Assembly: GCF_011386835.1 (NCBI RefSeq)
Contig: NC_088792.1
Location: forward strand, 218,708,394 to 218,772,393
Length of the DNA stretch: 64,000 bases
From: Chrysemys picta bellii
Lineage: Eukaryota > Chordata > Testudines > Emydidae
Reading direction: 5' to 3'
The translations under genes were made by a program, and so were the position numbers. Below the pieces are notes generated by a model. It was not told the DNA's origin and made no database searches. It saw only the letters and a list, made by a program, of their open reading frames with translations. Numbering within the stretch: position 1 is the stretch's first letter; every line of letters starts with the position of its first letter. This document shows positions 42,380 through 54,253 of the stretch, in pieces.

Positions 42380-42705
42380 TAGGCACTGGGGCGGTAGGGA
42401 GTGTGTGTGTCTGGGCTGCGGGGAAGGGTGGGGGCGGTGCAGCTGGGCTCTTTGGGGAAGGGTGAAGTGTCTGGGCCTTGGGGGCACCCTGCAGGCTGGG
42501 CTCTGGGGGAAGGGGTGTGAGTGTCTGGGTTGGGGTGGGGGGCACAACTGGGCTACAAGGGGTGGGGGCGAGTGTTTGGACTAGGGGCGCCCTGCAGCTG
42601 GACTCTGGGGGAGAGGTGTGTGTATATGGCTCCCTGGCTGGGTGCTGGGCTCTGGGGTGGGGGGTGGGGGTGGGGGTGGGGGTCGGGGAGGGAGCAGAGA
42701 TACAG
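42380..42705. repeat. G/T-rich minisatellite with GGGGGT run
   Basis: Units like GGGCTCTGGGGGAAGGGGTGTGAGTGTCTGGG recur every 60-70 bp, ending in a (GGGGGT)n tract at about 42658-42690 with G-quadruplex potential. ORFs on both strands are low complexity. Confidence 0.75.
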
Positions 42706-43327
42706 GCACTGGGTTGTCACATGGGTTTCTTTAACTCTCTTCTGCTGGGGGAATTTTTTTTGTCTGTATTGTCACAGACATAGTTGCTGACAGGTATTTT
42801 GAAATAAATGACCAAAATAATTGAAACTGGTATGATTATATAGTATTATTTTGAAAAATAAAATATGCAGAATTTTTAATTTTTTGGTGCAGAATTGCCC
42901 CAGAAGTGAACACCAGTAATACTTGACCAGGAATTTCTAATACTAATATATTGCCAAATAATATGACAAATTACCATCCTGTTTCCCATATTACCAGCAC
43001 CCTTCATTGACCAGTAGAACACATTTAAACAAGTGTCCAGGAGTGCAATATGAAAATGAAATATTTGCTACATGAGGTTTCATCAGTAAATAGGACTACA
43101 AAAATCTTTTCAAGATGAATTACAATTATCTTGGGTTATGCAAGAGATTGATACTTCAGGTTTGGAGAATCTTTCGAGTCCTAGTTTGAAGAGATTCCAA
43201 AGAGCACAATATTTAGAAGATGACTGACAACATTGATTAATGTAATATATGAGAGGAATTTGTTTATCTAAAGGAAAACATAGATATACAAGAAGCCACA
43301 TGATTTCTAAGGAGAATAGATGTGGAA

Positions 43328-43520
43328 CAGTCAGCAGCAGCTCCAGGCACCAGTGCTCCAAGCGCGTACCTGGGGTGGCAAGCCGAGTGGGGCGCCCTGC
43401 CAATCCCTGCGAGGGTGGCAGTAAGGAAGCCTTCGGCGGCATGCCTGCAGGAGGTCCACCGGTCCCGCGGACTCGGCAGCAATTCGTGCTTGGGCAGTAA
43501 AATACATAGAGCCGGCCCTG
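43328..43520 (-). mobile_element. hAT MITE related to the nested one at 17.56 kb
   Basis: The right end (complemented) reads CAGGGCCGGCTCTATG, like the 17.56-kb family, and the left end holds AGCTCCAGGCACCAG, matching its other end. The target duplication is not clear. Confidence 0.6.
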
Positions 43521-43524
43521 AGAC

Positions 43525-45020
43525 CAGTTCAGGATTTAGTTTTTGTAAATCTTTGCTTTTTACTGGCTTGTAGCTTTTGAAATGTTGATGTATAATTTTG
43601 TATTGTTTTAAATCCCATGAAGACATAATACAAATACAAATAGTTCAGTACATTTATTGTATTTCTAAGTCCAAATGTAATGTTAACATTTCAAAAATCA
43701 CTACACAAATGGTATTAATGACACCTTTGTTGGCAGTCTCAGCAGGGAGACTAAGGACTGAGTGGGGTTGGGAGACTTAACTACTCTTTCACGCCAGAGG
43801 TGGTCTCAAGGCTAGGGGTGAGTCAGATTGGTGGGACAACATGAAGAAGTATGCACTGTCCACGATGTACTTGTTCTATGGAAAGATAGGGACTTATTCC
43901 TTGTATGCACTGTTTCATATTATTGCACCCTACACAATTGCTATAGTGAAATAAGTTATTTGTTACACCCATTTTTCACTGCTGGCCAGGTTGATAATAT
44001 ATTTGGAAAGTGTGTATTGAAGTGACTAATAATTTAACTACTTCCCTTGTTTGTTAAATAGTCATAATTCCTTTTCTTTCTGCATCGAATAGAGTATTTT
44101 TACTTTAAAAATCAATACAGTATTTTTAAAAAGGGGAACATGAAAAAGTACAGAAAAATAGAAGTAGAGATGAATGGGAATATACTGGTAGGAGATTCTC
44201 CAATAACCACAGTGGCCTCAATTCTTGGGTTCAGCCAAGCTGTGGGAAGTGCAGGACCCAAGGGAGAAACGAAGGTACCTTTTGCAGCTCCCAGTTTTGG
44301 GACTGACTGGGAGCTGATTTTACCTTTTGTTTAATGTACACCTTACTTCCCACAGCCCCAAAGGGTCACTGAAGATTTCAGGGGCAGTACAGCCATGCCG
44401 TTTTCCCCCAGCTACACCTACTACAATAGTGGCTGTGTGAAGGGTATTAGAGCGATTTGGCTGGCTTGTTGCTATCCAGGGATTACTGTTATACTGGGGA
44501 AAATTTCTGTGTAGCTTGTTAAATACTTTTAATTCAAATCTGTTGAGATAATTATATAAGTTTTTTAAAGAGCCACATGATACAGCTTAAGTGTGATAAC
44601 TGTTCGGTTGTGCAGATGAGTCTACACGTCATTTGGCTACGCAGACCTGTTTGAAAAGGTGTGTGATCCAGTTACAGCTGAGTTGGCTAATTTGTAACCA
44701 GTCAAACGCTGAGCTCTTGACTCCTATTTTACTCCAGCAAAACTCGTCTTAATAAAATCCAAATCAGTTTGTTGTTGCTTGCTTGTAAAGAACGGAGGAA
44801 TTGTCCTAAAATAAACAATTTCTGCAGTCTCTTGTAAAGACTATGGGTTTTAGTCCCACTAATAATCCGCTAACAGTTCAGAAGGTGCCTTCCGAAATAA
44901 CTTGTGCTGGAAACTCAGGCTTTATGGTGCCTTAGAAGATTACAGTGTCATTTCTCCTGAATCATTTGGGCAACAGAGGAGCTAGAAAACAGTGACTCAC
45001 ACATAGCTGTATCATTTTCT
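43525..45020. other. Intergenic, nothing recognised
   Basis: No supported exon or repeat. Confidence 0.45.
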
Positions 45021-45026
45021 CTGTAA

Positions 45027-45099
45027 GGGGAATTAGCTCAAATGGTAGAGCGCTCGCTTAGCATGCGAGAGGTAGCGGGATCGATGCCCGCATTCTCCA
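45027..45099 (+). tRNA. tRNA-Ala (anticodon AGC)
   Basis: The 73-nt sequence folds as a standard tRNA. The acceptor stem GGGGAAT pairs with ATTCTCC (one G-T pair), followed by discriminator A. The D-arm carries the A box TAGCTCAAATGG, the anticodon loop CTTAGCATG contains AGC, and the T-arm holds GCGGGATCGATGCCCGC, which covers the B box. There is no intron. A T-run (about 45106-45116) beginning 7 nt downstream supplies the RNA polymerase III terminator. It appears functional. Confidence 0.92.
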
Positions 45100-45103
45100 G
45101 AAG

Positions 45104-45116
45104 GTTTTTTTTTTTT
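45104..45116 (+). terminator. RNA polymerase III terminator of tRNA-Ala
   Basis: A run of at least ten T residues immediately after the tRNA gene, the standard termination signal. Confidence 0.85.
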
Positions 45117-45889
45117 AAATCAGAGAACATTTATTTCCAAGTGACCCGTTTTTTCAATTGTGAAGAATATGCATATTTTAAGTTATTTCTTGAGGCTTTC
45201 TAATTTTAGAAAGCGATTTTGGGGGGCGTTTTGTTTTGTGGGAAGGTTGGTGTGTGATCTGTTTGCTTGAAGATTATCACAGCTGCATGCACAGAAGAGA
45301 GAGGTAATTCTTGACAGCTGAAAAAAATGAAACAAAAGGACTGCAAGAGGGTTGCCACTTGTTGCTTGTGATTTTTGTCTTTGATATTTCACCCCTCTAA
45401 TCACTTGTCCTTATTTTCTTTTTAAATTCTAGGTGCATCCTGCTCTTAACATTTTTGTAAGGGGTCAAAATAAATGTACATATTAAATGAATCCACCACA
45501 TTTTAATAAAGGGATGTTCGCAATATGCTTGAATGATATTTTGTAACTCTTTATTGAAGATAAACATAATTTTGACAGCACAAATTATTTTCTTTCATAA
45601 GTATTGAAAGAATGTGCACAATGCAAAGGATAAGGCAATTCAAGAGAGGTTGCATTATAGCAGGTATAAATATAATTTTTGTAAAAGCTATGTCAGGGAT
45701 GATTTTTTAATCAGGACAGCTCATTTGCAAATATGGTTAGGGCAGAGGGTTATGTCATGTGTCTGTTCTTATAGCATGGAAAAGCAAGGTGACCAAGAGG
45801 CGTGTGGCAATTCCAAGAGAAATTGGTGTCCATAAAAACACCTTTAACATGATATTAAAGAGGCAAAATGAGTGAGGTAATCTCTTACT

Positions 45890-45960
45890 GTGCCATCTTC
45901 TTTTGGTGAAAGAGACAAGCTTTTGAGCTTACATAGAGCTGTTCTTCATAACTGGGAAAG
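45890..45960 (-). repeat. Fragment of the second Penelope-like family tail (probable)
   Basis: Complemented motifs GAAGAACAGCTCTATGTAAGC and CTCAAAAGCTTGTCTCTTTCACC match the fragment type seen at 16.96 kb. Confidence 0.4.
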
Positions 45961-46279
45961 GTACTCAATGTCATAGCTAAGTATGAGGTGGAACAGATTA
46001 CCATTATTTTACTGACTGAACACACAAAATGATGAAAGCAGGTGAAGATCACAGTTGGTCAGACTGATGACACAGCCTCTCAGAGGTGACACAAACAGCC
46101 TACTCCTTGAAAGAATTGTACTTTCTGAGTAGGCTGAGCAGCTGAGAGGCCTTGCTAACACTAAATGGGTAGGATGAATCATCAGATACCACTTTATTCT
46201 CTGATTGGAGAACTTGTAGTATTTGAGGATAACTGCTCAAACACTTTTTGTGAACAACCTACTTTATAAATAAACAGGG

Positions 46280-46341
46280 AGGGAATTAGCTCAAATGGTA
46301 GAGCACTCACTTAGCATGTGAGAGGTAGTGGGATCCATTAA
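46280..46341 (+). pseudogene. tRNA-Ala pseudogene, 3' part lost
   Basis: Reads AGGGAATTAGCTCAAATGG, then an anticodon arm CACTTAGCATGTGAG that still contains AGC. After GTAGTGGGATCCAT it runs into a poly-T, so most of the T-arm and the acceptor 3' strand are missing. Confidence 0.85.
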
Positions 46342-46971
46342 TTTTTTTTTTTTTTTTTGGCTGCATGGAGAAGGGTGCAAATAGCAATTAATTACAAAAG
46401 CTTTTTTCTTTACCCTTCTGTATTCTTTTATGTGATTTTTTTGTTTTAATTTGCATTTCTTGTTTCTCAGACTTGTATGTGCAACAAACCAAAGAAAATG
46501 CAATTGATATTTATTTAGCTGAAGAAGGCTCATAAACAAAGCTATTAAAACACAATTAATTACTTGATTTTTGTTATTGGAAAATCAATTAATACAAAAT
46601 GATTTGTCCCATTGATTATTTAATTAAAATAACTGTAAAACGTCATCAGAACTCTTTACATTATTACACATATCCTGAAAACCTTCTTTTCTGCTGTTTT
46701 CACTTTTTCCCATGGCTTAATTCCAAAATGAAATAGTACTAAACACTGCAGTTGTAAAGAAATAAGTGAATAATATTAAAAAAATGTACTATCTAATGTT
46801 GGAAGCTAGATAAAAGGTACATTTTTTCTGTTGTGAATAGAAAGACCAACACAACAGCAATAATACTGAAGTTATGTACATTTGAAATATGAACTGTTAC
46901 AGTAGAATATAATACACTGGATAAGCACACAGTTGTGTGGTTACAAACTGCTTTCATATACTTCTGCAAAA

Positions 46972-47045
46972 AGGGAAATTAGCTCAAATGGTAGTCTACT
47001 TGCTTAGTATAGGGGAGGTGGTAGGATTGATACTCATGTTCTCCA
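46972..47045 (+). pseudogene. tRNA-Ala pseudogene, full length but degenerate
   Basis: Starts AGGGAAATTAGCTCAAATGG and ends GTTCTCCA as in the intact gene. The anticodon arm has changed to TGCTTAGTATAGGGG, so AGC became AGT and the stem is broken. The T-arm is also weakened. Confidence 0.8.
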
Positions 47046-47105
47046 GTATGCATTTTGACTGGATTATTTATTCTAAAACTGAAAATTGGTAAAACAAAAT
47101 AAACA

Positions 47106-47909
47106 GGAGTACTTGTGGCACCTTAGAGACTAACAAATTTATTAGAGCATAAGCTTTCGTGGACTACAGCCCACTTCTTCAGATGCATACAGAGTGGAAT
47201 AAATATTGAAGATATATATATACACACATACAGAGAGCATAAACAGGTGGGAGTTGTCTTCCCAACTCTGAGAGGCCAATTAAGTAAGAGAAAAAAAACT
47301 TTTGAAGTGATAATCAAGCTAGCCCAGTACAGCCAGTTTGATAAGAAGTGTGAGAATACTTACAAGGGGAGATAGATTCAATGTTTGTAATGGCTCAGCC
47401 ATTCCCAGTCCTTATTCAATCCTGAGTTGATTGTGTCTAGTTTGCATATCAATTCCAGCTCAGCAGTCTCTCGTTGGAGTCTGTTTTTGAAGTTTTTCTG
47501 TTGTAATATAGCCACCCGCAGGTCTGTCATTGAATGACCAGAAAGGTTAAAGTGTTCTCCCACTGGTTTTTGAGTATTATGATTCCTGATGTCAGATTTG
47601 TGTCCATTAATTCTTTTGCTGAGAGACTGTCCGGTTTGGCCAATGTACATGGCAGAGGGACATTGCTGGCACATGATGGCATATATCACATTGGTAGATG
47701 TGCAGGTGAATGAGCCCCTGATGGTATGGCTGATGTGATTAGGTCCTATGATGATGTCACTTGAATAGATATGTGGACGGAGTTGGCATCGGGCTTTGTT
47801 ACAAGGATAGGTTCCTGGGTCAGTGGTTTTGTTCAGTGATGTGTGGTTGCTGGTGAGTATTTGCTTTAGGTTGGGGGGTTGTCTGTAAGCGAGGACAGGT
47901 CTGTTCCCC
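47106..47909 (-). mobile_element. Penelope-like element copy 3, truncated, 9-bp target duplication
   Basis: AAATAAACA is repeated at 47097-47105 and 47910-47918. The copy runs from the 3' part (GGAGTACTTGTGGCACC, complemented orientation) to the same internal point as copy 1. It lacks the terminal GGCTGCTACTCTG segment at its 3' end, unlike copies 1 and 2. Confidence 0.9.
47378..47909 (-). pseudogene. Penelope-like GIY-YIG endonuclease domain, open frame but truncated
   Basis: The frame is open from the truncated 5' end to TGA at 47378, with RPVLAYRQPPN, CNKARCQLRPHIYS and IYAIMCQQCPSAMYIGQTGQ visible. One conserved cysteine is lost compared with copy 2 (CQLCP became CQLRP). No reverse transcriptase remains. 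Apparent N-terminal residues beyond 47909 come from flanking DNA. Confidence 0.85.
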
Positions 47910-47919
47910 AAATAAACAC

Positions 47920-48565
47920 TTTTAATATTAGCTTTATTCAAAGCAAAAACTTTCTTATTTGATAATGACACAGTCACATGCACAAAGCAGAATTTCTATA
48001 TTTCTTCGTTTATATTGGGGGGGGGGGATGAAAATATAACTGTAAAACAGGAACAAATATTCCTCTTTGGTATATAACCTAAATTAAGACTAAATCATTA
48101 ACAGGAGCAATGAAAGGCTGCTTTGAATTTGTTTCAGTCCTGATGTAAAGGTTTTGTATCTACACTGCACTCTGATTTCTCTTTGACTGTCTGATTTTTA
48201 TATGTTGTAACATGCGCCCGTAGAATTGTTCCAGTGCCAACTCAAAAAAATATATTTATGCATATAGACACCGTTACAATATGAGTGATTAAACAGCCCA
48301 TTATTTCAATTAAATTCTGCTAAACTAAATAGTTAGCTTTTGAGTTTTTATTTGGCCTATAAACTCCACAGTTTCATCAAACAACTTGGGAAATGCTAAC
48401 CCTCTACAACCTTTGTCCTGCTAATCTGCTTCTGTTTAAATGTACCAGTTCTCAGCACTGTCACCTTTTGAAAAGTGACCATTTCAGGAATGGTAACTTC
48501 ATTTATGTGCTTGTTTTATCCCTGACTGTATAAACCTACAGAAGATTTTTGTTAAGATTGTATAT
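47920..48565. other. Intergenic, nothing recognised
   Basis: AT-rich unique-looking sequence. Confidence 0.45.
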
Positions 48566-48570
48566 TCTAA

Positions 48571-48722
48571 GGGTATGTCTACACTACCAAGTTAAGACAA
48601 CTTAAGTTACATCTGTGTACAGTCACCACTGTAATTAAACCACTGTGGTGTGTCCACACTATGTTCCTTGTGTTGGCAGAGCGCATCCACAGTACACAAA
48701 ACTGTATAGTGTAGACATGGTC
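48571..48722. mobile_element. Harbinger MITE, 152 bp, TAA target duplication
   Basis: Ends GGGTATGTCTACACTA and (inverted) GACCATGTCTACACTA, with TAA on both sides (48568-48570 and 48723-48725). The ends match those of the 9.73-kb Harbinger element. Confidence 0.88.
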
Positions 48723-48864
48723 TAAGATTCACTTACAGCCAGAGATTTTTCAGTATTAGTTTACCACCCAAATCCAACTTGAATGGAAGATCAGACAGTG
48801 ATAAAGACAGAATCATACATGATCTCTTTTTGAATAAAGCATTTGACTTTACTTGAATCACTAA

Positions 48865-50430
48865 GGTCATGTCTACACTACACAGTTTTGTCCACATAAG
48901 GCAGCTTACGTTGATCTAGCTATGGAGATGTACACATTGCAATGCTCCTCCCGCCATTTTAATTTGCTTGCTATATCGACATAATAAAACCGCCTTGACT
49001 AAAGGTGTGGAGCTTAGGCTGACGAAGTTAGAGCGACGCAGTGTCGGTTGTTATCCCAAAATCTCTGTTATAGAATAATAAGGAAGTAACATATAAATAA
49101 CAGGTTTGACTCCTACCAGCATCTATCAACTGCAAGAGTTAGAAATCTGAGTGCCTTCCTCCTGTGTTGCATTGAAATAAAGGGTAGAGAGAATATAGCC
49201 TTAAACAGAAAGTTTTATTAAGGGATAGTTACAACTAGGGGGAGAGGAGGTACACTAAGGGGGATCACTACAAATACCCAAGAATAGATTCCAGCAAGAG
49301 GCATAGTGCCCAGACCCTTAAACTGTTCCTTGGTTAAACTATTAAGTGCCCCAAAAATAATTACTGTCTCTCTTTTACTGCAGATGGAGGTCACCAGCAA
49401 TTGATGGACCGTCTCAGAGTCTCAGGAACATCGGAGGATATGGCTCTCTACCGCTGAAGCTGGAGATCAACAAATCTGGGCTGATGGCAAAGTCTTCACT
49501 GGATCCTTTGATGGAATGCAGGAATCAGATATCAGGTAAGTATCAAAGTCCTTGGCAGGTATTAGTGGCTGAAGTCTTGATCCGATGCCCACGCAAAGAA
49601 ACTGGAGGTGGCTGCCTCAATAGTGGACAGCCCCTGCGTCATCGCTGACAGTTCCTTATATGCTCTACGTGGTGTGAATTCCTGAGGCACACTCTGGCAG
49701 ACACTGCCCCTAAGCAGTTCCAGACGGCTCTCAGTCCCTCAAGTTCTGGCGGGAAACAAAGTTTCAGCGGGAAAATGCCATGAAGACAGGATGCCAAGAT
49801 GGAGTTCAAACCTTTCCTACCACATGTGCCATCTTGAATTCTTAATTTCAAATTTTCAATTGCAGCAACATTTATTATAATACATAACAAAAGTATAACC
49901 ATACACCAATAACACCTTACATAGTCTAAACACTGTGTTGCTTACGTTGCCCTAAGTGGCCTCCAGGAGATATCTCGCAATGCCCACCATGGCCACTCTG
50001 GTCACTGTTTTGAACTCCGCTGCCCTGCATCCAGGTAGACAGGTGAATACCCCTCCCCTTTTAAAGCCCCAGGAAGTTTTGAACTTGCTTTTCCTGTTTG
50101 CTTGGTGTTGAGAGCTCACATAGCAACTGCCCAGCTGAGCAGGCCGGCTCCACACACCAAACTTGCTCCTACCTGGAGTCCATGGGAGATGGTGGAACTT
50201 CTGGGTCTGTGAGGAGAGGAGGTTGTGCTGTCACGGCTCCACTCCAGCCATAGGAACTTGCTTGGGGCATGGAGGAGAAGGGCCACGATAGGGACATGCA
50301 TCTGTGCCATGTAAAAATGAAAGAGCTGCGGCAGTAATAGCAGAAGGCAAGGGAGGCAAATAGTCGCCTCTGGTGTGGAACCACAGACATGATGCTTCTA
50401 CAAGGAGGGGGCTGGGATCAGGGTGGTGGT
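48865..50430 (+). mobile_element. Old Harbinger relic, interrupted by an LTR
   Basis: The left end GGTCATGTCTACACTAC follows CTAA. After the LTR the sequence from about 49935 matches the 9.73-kb element's region 9945-10400 with many changes. Shared stretches include GGCCTCCAGGAGATATC, CCAGGTAGACAGG, and a decayed Myb-like coding part (GGCCACGATAGGGACATGCATCTGTGCC; AAGGGAGGCAAATAGTCGC). Stops are present. The right end is not identified. Confidence 0.75.
49042..49932 (-). mobile_element. Solo LTR inside the Harbinger relic
   Basis: On the minus strand the insert starts TGTTTAGACTATG and ends CCGACA. It has a TATA box (AGCATATAAGG, about 49658) and a TTAATAAAACTTTC polyadenylation signal (about 49214). 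Sequence on either side belongs to the Harbinger relic. I could not find a clean target duplication. No internal viral genes are present. Confidence 0.65.
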
Positions 50431-51095
50431 GAATAGCCTCCCCATTGAGCTCCTCTTGTAGCCTTGTGTTCATAACGCACAGCCCAAGACTGAACAGCAG
50501 TGCAGGATCCATGCTTTCTGACACAGATCGCTGGTTAGCAGGTTACCAGGACAGTTGAAAAGCAGCTGGAAATCTAGTAGTGTGATTATAAGGATTCCTT
50601 TTGTGTGTTAGGTGAATCAAGCTAGCAACAGGCTGTGGTATAGTTATATCTTACTCCATACAGTTCTGTAAAGTGATAATCCTTAATGAGAGCTGGTGAG
50701 CACCTCCATATTTACAGCAGTTTGTACTATGGGTGAATACATTATTTCTTTAATCATAAGCAAACCACTCATAATGTGTTATGAACCAGTTCTATTTTAG
50801 GATGACTTATCTGTGTGGTCTTTACTCTTTCAAAGTCAGAAACATCTGCAAAATGTTTTTTAATTGATGCTGCTGTATACAGGTGACAAAACCCTTGAAT
50901 TACCAGGCACCATGGCAGCTGTGGGATTATGAAAACACCTGTTTTGACTGACTACCTGAAAAGATAAGAAAGCAAAAATACTGCGGGATGTATGATCAAA
51001 TCTTCCTGCACAGCTACTTTGTACGCTGTGCCTCTTTTCAGCACTAACCTTAAGTGTCACAGGGCTGTCTGAGAAGTTAATGTGGAATCCCACAT

Positions 51096-51205
51096 AGAAT
51101 ATCAGGGTTGGAAGGGACCTCTGGAGGTCATCTAATCCAATCCCCTGCTCAAAGCAGGACCAATCCCCAATGAAATCAACCATGCAGCTGGGGCTTTGTG
51201 AAGAT
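51096..51205 (-). mobile_element. CR1 3'-end fragment
   Basis: Complemented CR1 tail: AGAATATCAGGGTTGGAAGGG, GGAGGTCATCTAATCCAATCC, CTCAAAGCAGGACCAATCC. Short and diverged. Confidence 0.88.
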
Positions 51206-53038
51206 GGCTGGCCTAGGATATTAATCTTTATATTAGTTTTGTTATGGGGGATACGGGGAATAAGGCATTTGGCTCTCACTTAAGATCTAATCCTGTGACT
51301 AGGGAAGTCAGTAACAAAACTACCATTGTCTTCAGTAGTGCAGGAGCAAGTCAGTGCCCATTGTAGATCTAATATAGTTGTACATTGAAATGAATAGTAC
51401 AGGCATCAAAATTAGAAACTAGCAATGAAGTGAAATGACATTTTTCCACCTAAACTGCTTTGTTATTCCATCTCTCCTGACTTTATTGAACTAATCTTAT
51501 GACATAATACTTATTTCCATTAGTTCCCCCTTTATCCCCTTTTGTGAAAGCATTCCATGCCAGGAGAGTAGAAATTTCTGCTGTCCCATTCCACTTTGAC
51601 TGCAGCTTTTCTCCCTTTAGCGCTAAGGCAATGTCATTGCCAATGCTATGTCCTCTAATGGGGATGTGGAAAGTATCTTTAACATTTATCTTATACCCTC
51701 TTTACTACTTTATGCATAAAGGAGCCTGTATAAGGTTTTCTTGCTTATTATTGATATTAGGAATGTCAGATCTTGGACAGACAAGAGACTGCTCTCGCAT
51801 TGCTGTGCATTTCCTTCCCCATTTACAGCTAGGTTTAATCACCCATATGGAAGGGTAGCTAAACAATAAAGTGGAATGAACACTGGATTAATTGAAAACA
51901 ATACTACTCTTTTATGGAGACTTCACATGAATAGAAATTCTCAATCTGTTTGGAGCAACCATTTGTAGAGATATGTACGCCTTTCTCTTCTGTTTTTTTA
52001 CTTTCTACTGTACATTTTAGGATTGATGTTTGTGATGGGAAAGCATTAGTTCATATAGGGAAGGATCCAATCCTATACTTAGAAGCTTCAGTAAAGAACA
52101 GCTTTCAAATACAATTCTAAAATGTTTCCATAATTTTATTCACCTAGTTACTAATGTTACTAGTTACTAATGTGGGATTTGAGATGTAAATTCTTCAAAT
52201 AGATCTGGTACATATGTGTAAGACCACGTAGAAATTTTAAGAGCCACCTCATAGGATCATGCAGTGATCTGGAAATTTATTCCCCTGCTCCAGAGAATTT
52301 CCAATTCATTTCCTTCACAGAATAGGATCTTTTGAGAAAAAGCAGAAGAGTCAAATGAGTAGCAAGCTGCTACCTCTTTCTTCTAAAGCTATTCTCTGCA
52401 ACAGTAAGGATTAGAGAGGAATTATTTTTAGGATAATACATTGATTATGAATGCTGTGAAGATGAAAACATAGGCTGAAGCCTAGGAAAAGGTTTCTGAC
52501 AGCTTGATTAAGCTCCAGCATAATTTCCCCAAAGAAAGTACTATATAAGCCTTACTTGCTATTTTTGAAACGGGGGACAAAAATATCAGCCAATGGAGAG
52601 TGGGGAATGCTGCTGAATTGAAAGGGAGCTGAAGTACAAGAGCTGGAAAACACCACATGATTAATTAGTGCTTTGTATTTATTTCAGGGGAAAAAAAACT
52701 TGCCTGGCAGTGTTTCTTAGAGGCATGTTTCAACATGCATTTTAAATTTGTTGTAGGTAAAATGTAGCTTTAGGTTGTAGGCAGATGGGGTCTGCTATTT
52801 CTGTATGATAATTCTTTCTGTCCTTGAAGACTGATCTTTACTTTAGGGATTTCTCCTCCTATAGCAGTAACTGGGGGTGTTGTTTTAATTCAAGTTTTAT
52901 ACAAAATAGCTTTCAATTATTCCTCCTTCCCGGAGAAACCTAACCGTCCTCTCTGATCAAGACCAGTACCAGATGCTTAAAGGAAAAGAGCAAGAAAACA
53001 TGTCATGGACAACTTGAAATAAACATAGAAGTTTCTTC
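51206..53038. other. Intergenic, nothing recognised
   Basis: Unique-looking, AT-rich sequence with no gene or clear repeat. Confidence 0.45.
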
Positions 53039-53043
53039 CTAAT

Positions 53044-53953
53044 TGTCAAGGCTGAATCCGCACTCTGTGACTCCAAGTGCAGAAGTGGGGGCCTGCAAGG
53101 ATTTTAAAAATACTGGCCACTCCAGGTTTGTATTACACTCCCAAGGTTATAGCTGTTCTCTGACGTTGTCTTGGTAAACGCTTCCACCATCCAAATGCAA
53201 AAAACAAACAAACAAAAAAACCCCCAACACCTTTGAACCCAGGAAGGAGCACTTGGGAATTCCTCCCTTTGCAGTACGCTAAAGCTCTTTCACCCCCCAT
53301 CCAGGGAAGAGCTGAGAAAGAAAAAGGAAATTAGCTGTGGCTACCAGCTAATCAAACAACATGCACAAACTTCTTAGGATACCAAAAATCCAATCCTGTT
53401 CTTAAAAAAGGTAAATTTTATTAAAAACAAAAAGGAAAAAGTTACATCAGGAATTTAGGCTTTTGCTAGATTTTAAAAGAGCTATTTAAAAAAAATCAAG
53501 CACCCAAAATAGCTTTTTTGTGGGGGTTCAGCTTAAAGGTTACAAGGAAACAAAAGCATCTGGGGTTAGCACAGATGAGATCCACAAGCCAAAATAGACA
53601 CAATCAGGTTTATTTTTTAACTAAACATTCCCTATACAAGTAATTTTTTCAAGGTATGGAAGATGAATTTTCATACCTGGTTCAAGTCTTACACAGCATT
53701 GTTGCTCTGTCCCTGCAGCCCAGAGAAGAACAGTCAAAGGGAAAGTTTCTTTCCCAATTTTAAAAAGTTCTACCTTCCCATTGGCTCTTTTGGTCAGGGG
53801 CCCACTCCTTTTCTTTTACCTGTGGGCTTGTTAACCCTTTACAGGTAAAGCAAGCAGAGAACAGACCAAGTGGGATTTGATTTTATAGCTAACTGGCTGG
53901 CTGGGTCTCCATCAAAGGGAGCTACATCCCCCCACCCCTGCCCATGCATCACA
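53044..53953 (-). mobile_element. Solo LTR, about 0.9 kb
   Basis: Ends TGTCAAGG..ATCACA. On the minus strand a GCTATAAAATC TATA box (about 53880) and a TTAATAAAATTTACC polyadenylation signal (about 53406) give the usual LTR order. CTAA occurs beside both ends (53039-53042 and 53954-53957), a possible 4-bp duplication. A Harbinger MITE starts immediately to the right. No internal genes. Confidence 0.7.
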
Positions 53954-53957
53954 CTAA

Positions 53958-54253
53958 GGGTAGGTCTACACTTACCTCCGGGTCCAGCGGTAAGCAATCG
54001 ATCTTCTGGGATCGATTTATCGCGTCTTGTCTAGATGTGATAAATCGATCCTGGATCGATCCCGGAAGTGCTCGCCGTCGACGCCGGTACTCCAGCTCGG
54101 TGTGAGGAGTAGGCGGCATCGACGGGGGAACCCGCCTGCCGCGTCTGGACCCGTGGTAAGTTCGAACTAAGGTACTTCGAATTCAGCTATGTTATTAACG
54201 TAGCTGAATTTGCGTACCTTAGTTCGAAATGGGGGGTTAGCGTGGACCAGGCT
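53958..54253. mobile_element. Harbinger MITE, 296 bp, TAA duplication, strong hairpin
   Basis: TAA flanks both sides (53955-53957 and 54254-54256). The ends GGGTAGGTCTACAC and (inverted) AGCCTGGTCCACGC are imperfect inverted repeats. At about 54161-54228 two arms (TTCGAACTAAGGTAC and GTACCTTAGTTCGAA, plus GAATTCAGCT/AGCTGAATT) form a near-perfect palindrome. CpG-rich, so probably young. Confidence 0.85.

Noticed and set aside
46280..46341. Second functional tRNA-Ala
   Set aside because: The T-arm and acceptor 3' strand are missing, so it is listed as a pseudogene.
49639..49902. 87-codon minus ORF as a viral gene
   Set aside because: Lies inside an LTR with promoter and polyadenylation signals; no gag, pol or env motif.
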